Assembly (NCBI RefSeq): GCF_005930355.1
Contig: NZ_VDBO01000001.1
Location: 407,339-471,338 of the forward strand
Origin: Paenibacillus sinopodophylli
Lineage (GTDB): Bacteria > Bacillota > Bacilli > Paenibacillales > Paenibacillaceae
Direction: 5' to 3'
Length of the DNA stretch: 64,000 nt
The notes below the pieces were generated by a model that was not told the origin of the DNA, did not search any database, and saw only the letters and a program-made list of their open reading frames with translations. Of this stretch, positions 1 to 9,503 are shown piece by piece (the first letter of the stretch is position 1; each line of letters begins with the position of its first letter). Position numbers and translations under genes: made by a program.

Positions 1-874
<874 letters not shown>

Positions 875-906
875 GTACCGGATGAAGGAGCAGGGGGTGG
901 AGAAGG

Positions 907-1521
907 TTGAAAAAGAACAAAAGGTTAAAGAAAAGAGTATTATTCTCATCAACAATTGTGCTAAAGACGAGTTCCTTAAGCAATCGACGACGAAAAAGGA
1001 ATATGAGATGGATCAAGAGTAGAGGACGTTTCTCAAAGCGATTGCGCCTCAAAAAATGCAAACCGATTTTCCCGTGTCCTCCAAAACGATGTCGCAAAAA
1101 AAGACCAGAGTCCCTCAATTGTTGTTCAAGATTAGCTGATTTGTTGACAGCTGCAAGCAAGCTCATCCTCGAAAAAGAATGCTGTGGCAACCTTCTTATT
1201 CAAGGTAACCAAGCAGAACATGAAATATGGGCGACTGACATGGAGGCGAAAAAGAATGTAGTACAGATCTCAATAACCACGTCGTCGTCGAGCACTGATA
1301 TGCTTTATGTAAAAATAATTGGTAAAAAGAAGCATCAAATGAAAGTGACTGCTGGAAATACTTCTACGTTTGTGGGTCATGATGTACAATCGGTTATCGT
1401 ATGTGTCCAAGGTAATGAGCAAACGTATATAGATGGGAAATATGCGATTTCAGCCAGCTTTTATCCTCGCCCTACCACTTGCTGCAGTCATAATAATAAG
1501 CAGGGTGATTCATTAACTTAA
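907..1521 (+). CDS. Ena-like (DUF3992-like) spore appendage protein with basic N-terminus
   Basis: 204 residues from a TTG preceded by GGTGGAGAAGG. The first ~85 residues are very rich in Lys and Arg, with Cys-Pro motifs (KKCKPIFPCPP). The second half starts with ECCGNLLIQG and has an alternating hydrophobic pattern with IWATD, TAGNTSTF and GKYAISASFYP. This resembles the jelly-roll core of S-type endospore appendage subunits: a Cys-containing N-terminal connector, a conserved Trp, a G-N/G-S-T-x-F turn and a final G-x-(Y/F)-C/A-I-x-x-x-Y strand. It lies just downstream of a collagen-like gene and convergent with a second, clearer Ena-like gene. The unusual basic N-terminal half makes the start uncertain. 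Assignment is by motif only. Confidence 0.55.
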   Translation: MKKNKRLKKRVLFSSTIVLKTSSLSNRRRKRNMRWIKSRGRFSKRLRLKKCKPIFPCPPKRCRKKRPESLNCCSRLADLLTAASKLILEKECCGNLLIQGNQAEHEIWATDMEAKKNVVQISITTSSSSTDMLYVKIIGKKKHQMKVTAGNTSTFVGHDVQSVIVCVQGNEQTYIDGKYAISASFYPRPTTCCSHNNKQGDSLT

Positions 1522-1539
1522 CAATGAATCACCCTGCTT
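1498..1539. terminator. Bidirectional terminator between convergent Ena-like genes
   Basis: A perfect 17-bp inverted repeat (AAGCAGGGTGATTCATT and its complement) with an 8-base loop. It overlaps the stop codon of the rightward gene and lies just past the end of the leftward gene, so it can serve both. Confidence 0.85.
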
Positions 1540-1553
1540 CATGTTTTCACCTT

Positions 1554-1895
1554 TTACAGACTGTAACGCACCGTTATACAAAACTCACCATGCGCAGCTG
1601 ACGTTGTTGTAATAGATATCACATTAAATCTGAAAATAGTGAAGGATGCACTTCCTTTTGCAGGTATAAGCAAAGTATGAAATGCTGTTGTATCTCCAGT
1701 CCTAAAGAAATCTACAGATACTGTTCCTACAGCAGAGTCAACCTTGACGTATCCAGTACCGGTTATGGTAGAGGAAATGTTATCGGTATAAATCGCTTGG
1801 GAACCTGCGGTTGTGAATTGCCAATTCGTACAAACCTTATCTTGCACCATGACTTTTTCAGAAAAACAGCTGTTCGATTGGCCGCATTTATGCAT
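1554..1895 (-). CDS. S-type endospore appendage (Ena, DUF3992) subunit
   Basis: 113 residues. I chose the ATG at 1895 (MHKCGQSNSCF) because GAGAGGAG sits six bases upstream; two earlier in-frame ATGs have no comparable site. The protein has the layout of Bacillus Ena1 subunits: Cys in the N-terminal connector (residues 4 and 10), then VQDKVCTNWQ, a run of beta strands with ISSTITGTGYVKV, a GSASFTIF turn and the C-terminal signature GEFCITVRYSL. In the family, these Cys residues form disulphides that link stacked subunits into pili on the spore surface. Convergent with another Ena-like gene and next to a collagen-like gene. Expression is presumably in the mother cell; no promoter was confidently identified. 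Confidence 0.75.
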   Translation of the reverse strand: MHKCGQSNSCFSEKVMVQDKVCTNWQFTTAGSQAIYTDNISSTITGTGYVKVDSAVGTVSVDFFRTGDTTAFHTLLIPAKGSASFTIFRFNVISITTTSAAHGEFCITVRYSL

Positions 1896-1928
1896 AGAAA
1901 CTCCTCTCATATAACGGATCAAACCTCT

Positions 1929-1946
1929 TTATTATTATTATTATTA
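1929..1946. repeat. (TTA)6 microsatellite upstream of ena-like gene
   Basis: Six exact TTA units lie 34 to 51 bases upstream of the leftward Ena-like start codon, in its presumed 5' untranslated or promoter region. Such trinucleotide runs can vary by slippage. Confidence 0.8.
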
Positions 1947-2175
1947 GATGCTTATAATGGTTTGTTTGCTTGGACAGCAGCTATATCTATTTTGGGCTCA
2001 TTAGATAATACAGATCACAACACCACCATAGATCCTTTTAATTTGATGATCAGTTCAATGTGTAGACTAGATAATTGTTCTTTCATTAAAAGCTTGGAAG
2101 AATGTGGGGGTCTGCTATAATTAATGAAAGAAGTAATCATGTAATGATAAGAGCTGTGCTAGGGAGATTGGATGA

Positions 2176-2531
2176 ATGAACTATAGGATTAGAAGAGTGG
2201 AAGAACGGGATATTCCTTTTTTATGAGAAATGTTATACGTATCTTTGTACGTTCCAGAAGGTCAGGAGCCCTTCAGCAGAGACGTACTCAATGAACCGAT
2301 GATAGCCAAATATGTGGACAGCTGGGGAAGAGAAGGGGATATAGGTTTTATTGCACTTAATAAGCAGAATGAGCCGATAGGCTCCGTGACGCTTCGTTAT
2401 TTTGACGAAAGCAATCAAGGATTGGGTATGTGGATAATGATGTGCCTGAGCTTGGCATGGCAATCATCAATGCTTATAGAGGAAAAGGTTTCAATGGTAG
2501 CAGAGCTTTAATGACTGACGAAGGACATTAA
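2176..2531 (+). pseudogene. Broken GNAT acetyltransferase
   Basis: The frame opens at ATG 2176 (MNYRIRRVEERDIPFL), hits TGA at 2224–2226, and continues with recognisable GNAT sequence (VPEGQEPFSRDVLNEP, then GFIALN and GSVTLRYFD). Around 2430 the homology shifts frame and continues as YVDNDVPELGMAIINAYRGK, the acetyl-CoA-binding motif region with R-G-K-G. It then ends at TAA 2529–2531, far short of a full GNAT C-terminus. One nonsense codon, one frameshift and a truncated end make this a decayed gene. It would have acetylated an amine substrate using acetyl-CoA. Confidence 0.75.
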
Positions 2532-2606
2532 ACATCATTTAGTCAGATTAAGGATAGAGGCGAGCGTGCTTCTACCTCTAAAATACAAGTTACGGACGAG
2601 GGACTC

Positions 2607-5600
2607 ATGACCAATACCAAAAACAAAATTAAAGGTAGTCATATTTGTTATTTATTGTTATTTATCGGTTTGTTGGTCGCGGTGCGTTGGATGTGGCATG
2701 ATTATCTGTCGATAGCCAATCCTCCTACTGTAAAGCAAGGTGTACTTGATTTGAGAGAAGTGGAACTGGAGCAAATAGGTTCCTTACCTATGGATGGGGA
2801 TTGGCTGTTCTTTCCAGGGCAATGGGCAGGGAGATCTAATGTTTCAGAGGCTGTATTAGGGCGCGAGCTGCATGTGCCCGGAAATTGGAATACCGGAATT
2901 GATTCTCAAGAAGACAGGGCTTATGGTTACGGAACTTATTACGTACGTATTCTTCTGGATCGTCCTCTAACAAAGCCGTTAAGCATTTGGTTTCAATCGA
3001 TATATACCGCTGCTGAGGTGGAGATTAATGGGAAGTTGCTTGCCCAGTCCGGCGCAATTGATGATGAGAGAGAGAAGCATGTATCGAAAACAGAAGCTTT
3101 TGTTGTAACCTACATGCCAAATGGACAAAGCGAGTTAGAAATATTCGTGCGCGTGAGCAATTACGAATCACCTTTAAAAGGCGGAATTGTTCGTTCCGTT
3201 CAATTTGGTTTGCAGGAGGAAGTTAATAAAAAGCATTTATTTTCTATCGGATTCCAAATAATTACTTGCGTAATCTTATTGCTTCACGCTTTGTATGCCT
3301 TAATCATTTACTTGATGAATATAAGAAAAAAAGGGTTTATCGTCTTCTTCCTCGTCATGATGCTAGCAACAATAACGATTGCTGTTTATCATGATGGGCT
3401 ATTATTTATGCTGATTGATACTGAGTTTGAATGGATGGTCAAGCTGAAGGCTCTCTCCTATATGTGGTTCTCCTATTTTCTACTGCTCATGGGAAGAGGA
3501 CTTGTGGGAAGTCCACGGAAAGGCGTGTTCTTCTATACCTACTTCTATGTGCTAATTTCCTATTCGCTCTTTATTAGTGATGGTCCACTAGAGCAAGTAC
3601 TCTATTCAATCGAAAAAGACTTGTACATGATTTTGTATTACATTCCTTTATTTTGGACCGCTTATTATTTTATGAGAATGGTGTTTAATAGAGAAGAAGG
3701 AGCCTTATTTCTAGTATTTTCGGTCGTTTGCGTCATTAACAATATTCTTTGGGGAAGTGTCTATTACGCAGGAACGACGCAATTCATGTATTATCCAGTG
3801 GAAATGATTGCTGCAATTACAAGCTTCTCCGCTCACTGGTTTAAAAGATATTTTCATCATTCCAATGAAAATGTGCTGCTTAATGTTCAACTTACCGAAG
3901 CTAACCGAATGAAGGATCGTTTTATAGCGAACACATCGCATGAACTGCGAACTCCACTGCATGGTATTATGAATATCGCTCAAAGTGTGCTGAGGAAAGA
4001 AAAGAACGTGCTTAACGAACAGAGTCAACGTGATATGGAACTGCTCGTTATGGTTAGTCGGCGAATGTCGCTGATGCTGAATGATTTACTTGATGTCGTG
4101 CGATTGCAGGATAAGCGAGTTACTCTTCAAAAGACGTCGGTGCAAGTGCAGTCCCTAGGTACTGGTGTCTTGGACATGCTTCGGTTTCTAACCGAGAATA
4201 AGCAAGTAGAGCTACGAATGTATATTGAGAAAGACCTGCCTAATGTTTATGCTGATGAAGGGCGATTGGTACAGATCCTCATGAACTTGGTACATAATGC
4301 GATCAAGTATACGCAAGAAGGCAGCATTGAGCTTGGAGCAATACAAGTTGAAGGTGAAATATTGATTTCTGTGCGGGATACAGGCGTTGGTATGGATGAG
4401 GCCATGCAGAAACGTGCATTTGAGCCATATGAGCAAGCTATTTTTGGCGGTGGAGGAATAGGACTCGGACTGAGTATTTGTAAGGAATTGGTGGAATTGC
4501 ATCAAAGTAAGCTGATCATACAATCACAGCTGGGTAAAGGCAGCGAATTTAGCTTCAAGCTAGCTATGGTTGATAAAACAATAGAGTCGAATTTGACACA
4601 ACCAATCATTTCTTCAGATTACGATAGTGATACGATTGCATCTGCTGCGATGAATTTTATTGCGGGAACAGGTGCTATGGTAGCTGTAGATCAGGAAAGA
4701 GGTGAATTCGATCACCTTGATATGCTGTCTACAAGTAATGAGCCAGTAAGAGTACTTGCAGTAGATGATGAACCTGTTAATCTGAAGGTGCTTCACCATA
4801 TTTTATCTATGGAAAGTTACCAAATCGAAACGGCAGCATCCGCAAACGAAGCGCTAATTAAGTTGAATACTGACCAATTTGACCTAGTTATTGCTGATGT
4901 TATGATGCCAGGCACATCCGGCTACGAATTGACAAGGTTAATACGCGAGAGGTTTACACTTTATGAGCTGCCAGTCATTCTATTGACAGCGCGAAGTGAG
5001 CCGGAAGATATCTATGCGGGCTTCCTAGCGGGAGCCAATGATTATGTTACCAAGCCTGTAGATGCACTAGAGTTAAAATACCGAGCATGGTCACTATCAT
5101 CCCTGAAGCATGCGGTCAATGATCGATTGCGAATGGAAGCAGCCTATTTGCAGGCGCAAATTAATCCGCATTTTCTATTTAATACATTAAATTCAATATT
5201 TGCTTTGGGAGATATGGATACAGATAAGATGAGAGAGCTGGCTGACGCATTTACTTCTTATCTACGTATTAGCTTCAACTTCCTAGCAGCGGGTAAGCTT
5301 GTACCGCTATCACGTGAGCTTGAGCTGGTCAAAAATTATTTGTACATCGAGCAGCAACGCTTCGAGGAGCGATTGCTCGTTGAGTGGGAAATGAATGCAG
5401 ATGCAGACATACTCATTCCTCCGCTTACCATTCAGCCACTTGTCGAGAATGCCGTTCGACATGGTTTACTCAGTCAATCGAAGGGTGGAACGCTTCGAAT
5501 AAGGATTGAACAGGATATGGGGATCATTCACGTTTCAGTATCAGATGATGGAATAGGGATGGATGAGCTCCAGCTTAGCAAGATTTTAAGCCCGGTGGGT

Positions 5601-5732
5601 AAAGAGAAGAAGGGTATCGGATTGCTTAATACGCATAGCCGTTTGGTAAGATTGTACGGAGCTGGTTTGTCTATTAAGAGCAAGCCGGGTGAAGGAACAA
5701 CGGTGTCATTTTCCGTTAATCGTATGAAGTAG
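2607..5732 (+). CDS. Membrane hybrid sensor kinase: 7TM sensor, HisKA kinase, receiver, LytS-type kinase
   Basis: 1041 residues. An N-terminal membrane segment (~12–28) precedes an extracytoplasmic jelly-roll sensor (~60–200) and about seven membrane helices (~215–410), the 7TMR-DISM layout. Next is a classical HisKA dimerisation domain with SHELRTPLHG (His445) and an ATPase domain with GVGMDEAMQ and GGIGLGLSI. A receiver domain follows, with Asp764 in DLVIADVMMPG and Lys in DYVTKPVD. Last is a second kinase module of the LytS/YesM family: QAQINPHFLFNTL (His855) and a terminal ATPase domain with LVENAVRHG and KGIGLLNTHSRL. Two phospho-acceptor histidines of different families in one chain suggest an internal relay or two outputs. 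No separate response regulator or target gene is adjacent, so the stimulus is unknown. Confidence 0.85.
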   Translation: MTNTKNKIKGSHICYLLLFIGLLVAVRWMWHDYLSIANPPTVKQGVLDLREVELEQIGSLPMDGDWLFFPGQWAGRSNVSEAVLGRELHVPGNWNTGIDSQEDRAYGYGTYYVRILLDRPLTKPLSIWFQSIYTAAEVEINGKLLAQSGAIDDEREKHVSKTEAFVVTYMPNGQSELEIFVRVSNYESPLKGGIVRSVQFGLQEEVNKKHLFSIGFQIITCVILLLHALYALIIYLMNIRKKGFIVFFLVMMLATITIAVYHDGLLFMLIDTEFEWMVKLKALSYMWFSYFLLLMGRGLVGSPRKGVFFYTYFYVLISYSLFISDGPLEQVLYSIEKDLYMILYYIPLFWTAYYFMRMVFNREEGALFLVFSVVCVINNILWGSVYYAGTTQFMYYPVEMIAAITSFSAHWFKRYFHHSNENVLLNVQLTEANRMKDRFIANTSHELRTPLHGIMNIAQSVLRKEKNVLNEQSQRDMELLVMVSRRMSLMLNDLLDVVRLQDKRVTLQKTSVQVQSLGTGVLDMLRFLTENKQVELRMYIEKDLPNVYADEGRLVQILMNLVHNAIKYTQEGSIELGAIQVEGEILISVRDTGVGMDEAMQKRAFEPYEQAIFGGGGIGLGLSICKELVELHQSKLIIQSQLGKGSEFSFKLAMVDKTIESNLTQPIISSDYDSDTIASAAMNFIAGTGAMVAVDQERGEFDHLDMLSTSNEPVRVLAVDDEPVNLKVLHHILSMESYQIETAASANEALIKLNTDQFDLVIADVMMPGTSGYELTRLIRERFTLYELPVILLTARSEPEDIYAGFLAGANDYVTKPVDALELKYRAWSLSSLKHAVNDRLRMEAAYLQAQINPHFLFNTLNSIFALGDMDTDKMRELADAFTSYLRISFNFLAAGKLVPLSRELELVKNYLYIEQQRFEERLLVEWEMNADADILIPPLTIQPLVENAVRHGLLSQSKGGTLRIRIEQDMGIIHVSVSDDGIGMDELQLSKILSPVGKEKKGIGLLNTHSRLVRLYGAGLSIKSKPGEGTTVSFSVNRMK

Positions 5733-5780
5733 AAGTGGCCTAGACAGGTAGAGATGAATAGTCAATTAAGAAAGATAAAT

Positions 5781-5814
5781 AAGAAGACTGCTTGCTGTTG
5801 CAGGCAGTCTTCTT
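5781..5814. terminator. Bidirectional terminator
   Basis: Perfect 11-bp stem AAGAAGACTGC / GCAGTCTTCTT with a 12-base loop, between the convergent hybrid kinase and GH18 genes. T-rich flanks are modest, but placement between two stop codons supports the call. Confidence 0.75.
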
Positions 5815-5860
5815 ACTGTACTTTAGAGAATAAATAAACATCGACATGCAGGTCTTTTCG

Positions 5861-7780
5861 TTATTTGTTCCTGAGCATCATCGTCCATAAATCCGAGCTT
5901 TCATAGCCTAATCGCCAAGCCGCGACGCCAGCTAGATCATAAGCTTTGGCTATATCAATGCGGGCCTTTACAGTTGCTTCGGTCTCTGCCCAGAACAAAT
6001 AGGTGTAGCCATCTTTTGTGTATTTGTAGTTCATTTGGCCAGACTCGGTGTCTATTGTACCCGTTGCTTTCGTATCGGCAATTAGCTTAGGCAGCTCCTT
6101 CATCACAACTGCACGGTTGCTGACCAGTTTATTTGTACTGTCAAGCTTCCATTCTCGCACATAAAATGGAATGCCCAGCATGAGCTTGCTGCGCGGAATG
6201 CCATAGCTTAGAAATTGTTTGACCCCTTCTTCAGCCCAACTGAGTCCCGCTACGGAGCCTGGAGTGGAGCTTCCGCTCCAGTGTTCGTCGTAAGCCATAA
6301 TTATGATCATATCTACTACAGGCGCTAGTGCAGCATGATCATAAGCTGTTGCATGATTCCAGCTTAAACTGCCGCGTGGCAAATCAATAGACAGCTGCAT
6401 GTTTTTGGCATGAATGGCTTTAGTTAACGCCGTGACGAAGCTTGTATAGGCAGCACGATCGCTGCCAGCTACTTCTTCAAAATCAAGGTTTAGTCCTGCT
6501 GCTCCAAGTTGTACTAGCTTTGCGGTTATAAGCTGGATAAACTTCTGCTGTGCAGTTGTACTGTTAAGGAAGGCTGTCGTCATTTTTTTGTCAAACTGGT
6601 TATGCACCAGAGGCATGACTTTTATTCCTTGTGCTTTCAACGCTGTGGCTGTCGCTGAATCGGATGTATCCGTTAATGTACCGTCAGCCGCAGCAAGCTC
6701 AAACCAAGTAGGAGAATCTATGGATAACCCCTGTGTGTTGGCAACATGATTCATGACGGTAGAACTGCTCGCACTGCCGTTCCAGCCCATGTAAATCAGC
6801 TTTTTTGTGTTACTCCACAATACCCTTCCTTCATTAGTCTGCACGGAACTATTCGAATAAACTTTGGCATAAGCGATAGCGCTGCTTCGAGAATTAAAGG
6901 ATCTAAGCTTATTATTCCCTTGGTAAACGGATAGGTAGGGTACACCAGACCAATAGACATTTCCATTGTATACGACTTCAGCATTCGCTTTGCTTTTGGC
7001 GATTTGTACGGCACTATTTAAGTTAATTGCAGAATGAATCGTTATACCGTTCTGAACAACATGATACGCAGGCACGTTCGAGTGAATGATTTTGCCCGAT
7101 TTCAGATTAATGATTTCACTTCCAGCAACCGTTGAAGAAGCAGCAATTGCATCGTAAAGAAAGGCATAGAGCGGCTTGTCGTCTGCCGGTATTCCATTAA
7201 TCGTTAATTGATAGACAGCATCAGCTCCACGCTGCGTTTTAATCTGGTCTGCAGTAAGGTTGCTCCACACCCATTTGTTCGAATTTAAGTCGATAATATG
7301 AGCATTTCCCCACTTTTTCGCTTCCTGCTTAGCTTCTGCCAAGTCGGTAAAAGCCCAATTAGCATTCGTGTTATCGCCTTGAAATAATTGGAATGCAGCA
7401 TAGGATTGATAGCTCCAGCCAATGTTTGTTAAATCCCGAATATGTACGTTTTTTAGCTTCTTGGCTGTCGAAAGTGCAAGGGCATAGCTGCTAAATTCCC
7501 ATTTAGAATGGGTTTGACCATTCTGATAAACTTTATAACGCGGGAAATTATCCCATACCCACGCTCGGTCTGTAATGTTCTCTACATGACTGTAGCCAAA
7601 CTTTGCAGCGTAAGTAATCGCCTGTTTTTCGGTTGCGAATTCTTTAAGTGCCTGATCATTCTGATACACGCGGTACTTTGTCATTTGCGAGGACGCTGCT
7701 TCCGCAACACTTGAAGTTGCAGAGATCAGAGCAATACATAATAGGAATAGCATAAACACCGTACAACATTTTTTTCTCAT
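5861..7780 (-). CDS. Secreted GH18 glycosidase with repeated N-terminal modules (SleL/YaaH-like)
   Basis: 639 residues with a signal peptide (Lys-rich start, hydrophobic 8–22, AEA cleavage region). Residues ~35–325 hold at least five ~50-residue repeats with the pattern Y-x-V-Y-Q-N/G, an aromatic, A-I/L-x-x-A-K, then W-x-W/S-x-N. They occupy the position where LysM repeats sit in spore-cortex hydrolases. The C-terminal ~310 residues form a GH18 TIM barrel: YMGWNGS at its start, GLNLDFEEV with the catalytic Glu, VDMIIIMAYDEHW, LMLGIPFYVREW and GVAAWRLGYES. In this family the enzyme cleaves beta-1,4 bonds in GlcNAc-containing glycans such as cortex peptidoglycan or chitin. The short D-x-E form fits the SleL/YaaH group better than chitinases. 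Substrate is inferred. Confidence 0.8.
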   Translation of the reverse strand: MRKKCCTVFMLFLLCIALISATSSVAEAASSQMTKYRVYQNDQALKEFATEKQAITYAAKFGYSHVENITDRAWVWDNFPRYKVYQNGQTHSKWEFSSYALALSTAKKLKNVHIRDLTNIGWSYQSYAAFQLFQGDNTNANWAFTDLAEAKQEAKKWGNAHIIDLNSNKWVWSNLTADQIKTQRGADAVYQLTINGIPADDKPLYAFLYDAIAASSTVAGSEIINLKSGKIIHSNVPAYHVVQNGITIHSAINLNSAVQIAKSKANAEVVYNGNVYWSGVPYLSVYQGNNKLRSFNSRSSAIAYAKVYSNSSVQTNEGRVLWSNTKKLIYMGWNGSASSSTVMNHVANTQGLSIDSPTWFELAAADGTLTDTSDSATATALKAQGIKVMPLVHNQFDKKMTTAFLNSTTAQQKFIQLITAKLVQLGAAGLNLDFEEVAGSDRAAYTSFVTALTKAIHAKNMQLSIDLPRGSLSWNHATAYDHAALAPVVDMIIIMAYDEHWSGSSTPGSVAGLSWAEEGVKQFLSYGIPRSKLMLGIPFYVREWKLDSTNKLVSNRAVVMKELPKLIADTKATGTIDTESGQMNYKYTKDGYTYLFWAETEATVKARIDIAKAYDLAGVAAWRLGYESSDLWTMMLRNK

Positions 7781-7910
7781 AAGCTAGAAACTCTCACTCC
7801 TCTCAGGTCAAGTGGTTAGACGCAGAAGAAGCAGGGAGGTTTCTCAAAAGCTTCAAATAGTTCTCTAGCAAATAGTGGTAGAGAAGCTAGACTGCTTGTC
7901 CGAAACAAAA

Positions 7911-7959
7911 AAACATCCGTCAGCTATTTATCTTAAGATAAATGAGCTTCAGGATGTTT
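7911..7959 (-). terminator. Terminator of the YxcD-like gene
   Basis: On the minus strand AAACATCC pairs with GGATGTTT around an inner stem ATTTATCTTAAGATAAAT, followed by a T run. It lies directly after the leftward gene ending at 7962. Confidence 0.8.
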
Positions 7960-7961
7960 TT

Positions 7962-8243
7962 CTAATCAATGACAATGTCTGCCCAAAATTCCTCATCAGC
8001 ATCTAGAGTGATATTGGAGCGGAATGCACGAATCTGATATTGCTTATACATATATTGCTCGATGGCTTCGAGGATATTGGCTTCAATAATATACTGGCTG
8101 CGCCCGCTAACCCAAACCTCGGCCGTAAACCCGTATTCTTCTTCCCAAGAAAGCTGAACCTCAACATCAGTAGGTTTAACGCCTCTTCGATCAGCCATGT
8201 GAAGGCAAATGGCGTTTATAATTTCATCCGTATAGATGCGCAC
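7962..8243 (-). CDS. YxcD-like (DUF2653) protein
   Basis: 93 residues, starting MRIYTDEIINAI, with a two-part alpha/beta pattern: a helix containing ICLHMADRRGVKP, then VEVQLSWEEEYGFTAEVWV, a second helix (EANILEAIEQYMYKQY) and an acidic end. This matches small cytoplasmic proteins of the YxcD/DUF2653 family of Bacillales, whose function is unknown. Only two bases separate it from the upstream membrane protein gene, so they are almost certainly cotranscribed. Confidence 0.7.
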   Translation of the reverse strand: MRIYTDEIINAICLHMADRRGVKPTDVEVQLSWEEEYGFTAEVWVSGRSQYIIEANILEAIEQYMYKQYQIRAFRSNITLDADEEFWADIVID

Positions 8244-8245
8244 CG

Positions 8246-8665
8246 TTAGTAAGGTCTCCGTTGGTCTGGCGGGTTACGCTTGCTTTTCAAATAGACGAAA
8301 GCTACACGAATGAGCATGATCACCGCAAATATCGCAAGCAAGTTAATCATGAGACCAAGTATATTTCCGAATGCTCCCATACCAGCGAACAAGCTTCCGA
8401 ACATCATGCCTGCCAAACCGCCAATCATTAAGCCCTTCATTAAGCTGCCGCCGCCAAAAAATCCTGGTTTGGTGGTTCCAGCAGTCGTACCTGCTTTTGT
8501 ACCTGAATTAGTTTGACTTACATTTTCCGTTTTTTTAGGGTTTTGTGTGACGCTTTGTTTAGGTGATTTGATACCGCCGCCTCTTGGTTTGGCGTCCGCG
8601 TACTGTCCGAAGCCAAGTGTCAAGAATAATGTGAGTGCCAGCATGACCATAAATCCCTTTTTCAT
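8246..8665 (-). CDS. Small exported Gly-rich membrane protein
   Basis: 139 residues. A signal sequence (MKKGFMVMLALTLFLTLGFG, then ADA) leads into a Lys/Thr/Gly-rich linker (~25–68). Two hydrophobic segments follow: a glycine-rich one (~73–93, LMIGGLAGMMFGS) and a stronger one (~103–125), with a basic tail. The arrangement resembles the N-terminal part of bacterial Tim44-like-domain membrane proteins, but no Tim44 domain is present. First gene of the two-gene leftward operon with the YxcD-like gene. Function unknown. Confidence 0.65.
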   Translation of the reverse strand: MKKGFMVMLALTLFLTLGFGQYADAKPRGGGIKSPKQSVTQNPKKTENVSQTNSGTKAGTTAGTTKPGFFGGGSLMKGLMIGGLAGMMFGSLFAGMGAFGNILGLMINLLAIFAVIMLIRVAFVYLKSKRNPPDQRRPY

Positions 8666-8839
8666 CTGTCTGTTCTCCTCCTGATTTCATAGATATATCG
8701 ATTGATATAGAAATACAATACGGCTAAAATGAACGAAGGTTTCATTTCTTTCCTATAGGATTGGTTTTAATGTATGAAAGTATAAGTGACATATGCTAAA
8801 ATTTTTAAAAAAGAGTGACATGTTGGAAGGGAGGTTCCT

Positions 8840-9385
8840 ATGCTTTCATATCCCAAAGCATATGTCGATTATCTTGTCGAGTTCCATGCAACTCGAGATT
8901 TTTTTGAATGTCATGAGCTTCTTGAAGAGTATTGGAAGGAGCATCCAAGCGACCCTTTGGAGAGGACGTGGGTCGGTCTCATTCAGCTAGCTGTAGGCCT
9001 TTATCACGAACGGAGAGGCAACAGGAGAGGCGCCGATAAAATGCTCACACAAGCAGTGGAGAAGCTATCCGTTGCTCCGCTTGACAAGCTTGGATTGGAT
9101 AAGGAATACTTGCAGAAGCAAATAAAGTCAAAGCTAAGCGACTTGAACAATGAGCAAAGGCAGCAATATACGGATTTGGATATGACAATTATAAGTGAGG
9201 AATTAATGGGACTATGCACAGCAGCTTGCATAGATCGCGGATTAACTTGGGGGATGCCCAGTCCAATGCAGGATGAGTCTATTATTCATCGCCATACGAA
9301 CCGTGACAGGTCGGATGTCATATTGGCTAGGAAGCAAGCACATATAGCCAAGCGTAAACGAATGAAGCCGTCCTCTGGCGGCTAA
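8840..9385 (+). CDS. DUF309 domain protein (YpuF-like)
   Basis: 181 residues from ATG 8840, preceded by GGAAGGGAGG. The N-terminal ~70 residues carry the DUF309 signature: FFECHELLEEYWKEH and WVGLIQLAVGLYHERRGNRRGA, an all-helical domain with a conserved His-Glu pair near the start. The function is not established; it is a small helical cytoplasmic protein in Firmicutes and cyanobacteria. The last residues (MKPSSGG and the stop) are encoded by the left end of a dispersed palindromic repeat, so the original C-terminus was probably altered when the repeat inserted. Confidence 0.8.
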   Translation: MLSYPKAYVDYLVEFHATRDFFECHELLEEYWKEHPSDPLERTWVGLIQLAVGLYHERRGNRRGADKMLTQAVEKLSVAPLDKLGLDKEYLQKQIKSKLSDLNNEQRQQYTDLDMTIISEELMGLCTAACIDRGLTWGMPSPMQDESIIHRHTNRDRSDVILARKQAHIAKRKRMKPSSGG

Positions 9386-9446
9386 GCTAACGTTTCGCGT
9401 AGAAATATAGTGAAAGTTGGCCATTTGATTTACTTTCCTATATTTA
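9366..9446 (+). repeat. Dispersed palindromic repeat, copy 1 (partial)
   Basis: Contains CCGTCCTCTGGCGG, CGTTTCGCG, GAAATATAG and the end TACTTTCCTATATTT in the same order as full copies at 13239, 44624 and 49902. The left part overlaps the last codons of the DUF309 gene. The left arm of the outer stem is reduced. Confidence 0.7.
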
Positions 9447-9449
9447 AAA

Positions 9450-9497
9450 AAAAGAGAGTGTAACGACAAGCATTAGCTGTCATTGCGCTCTCGTTTT
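9450..9497. terminator. Terminator between DUF309 and carbonic anhydrase genes
   Basis: Stem AAGAGAGTGTAACGACA / TGTCATTGCGCTCTC with a short loop and T-rich ends on both strands, between convergent genes. Confidence 0.75.
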
Positions 9498-9503
9498 GTT
9501 TGT

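Noticed and set aside
1677..2120. Plus-strand open frame opposite the Ena gene
   Set aside because: It is the shadow of the minus-strand Ena gene, which has clear family motifs and a good start.
2607..5732. Fusion of two genes by a missed stop
   Set aside because: The reading frame is continuous, with ordinary linker sequence between domains and no internal start with a binding site at the second kinase.
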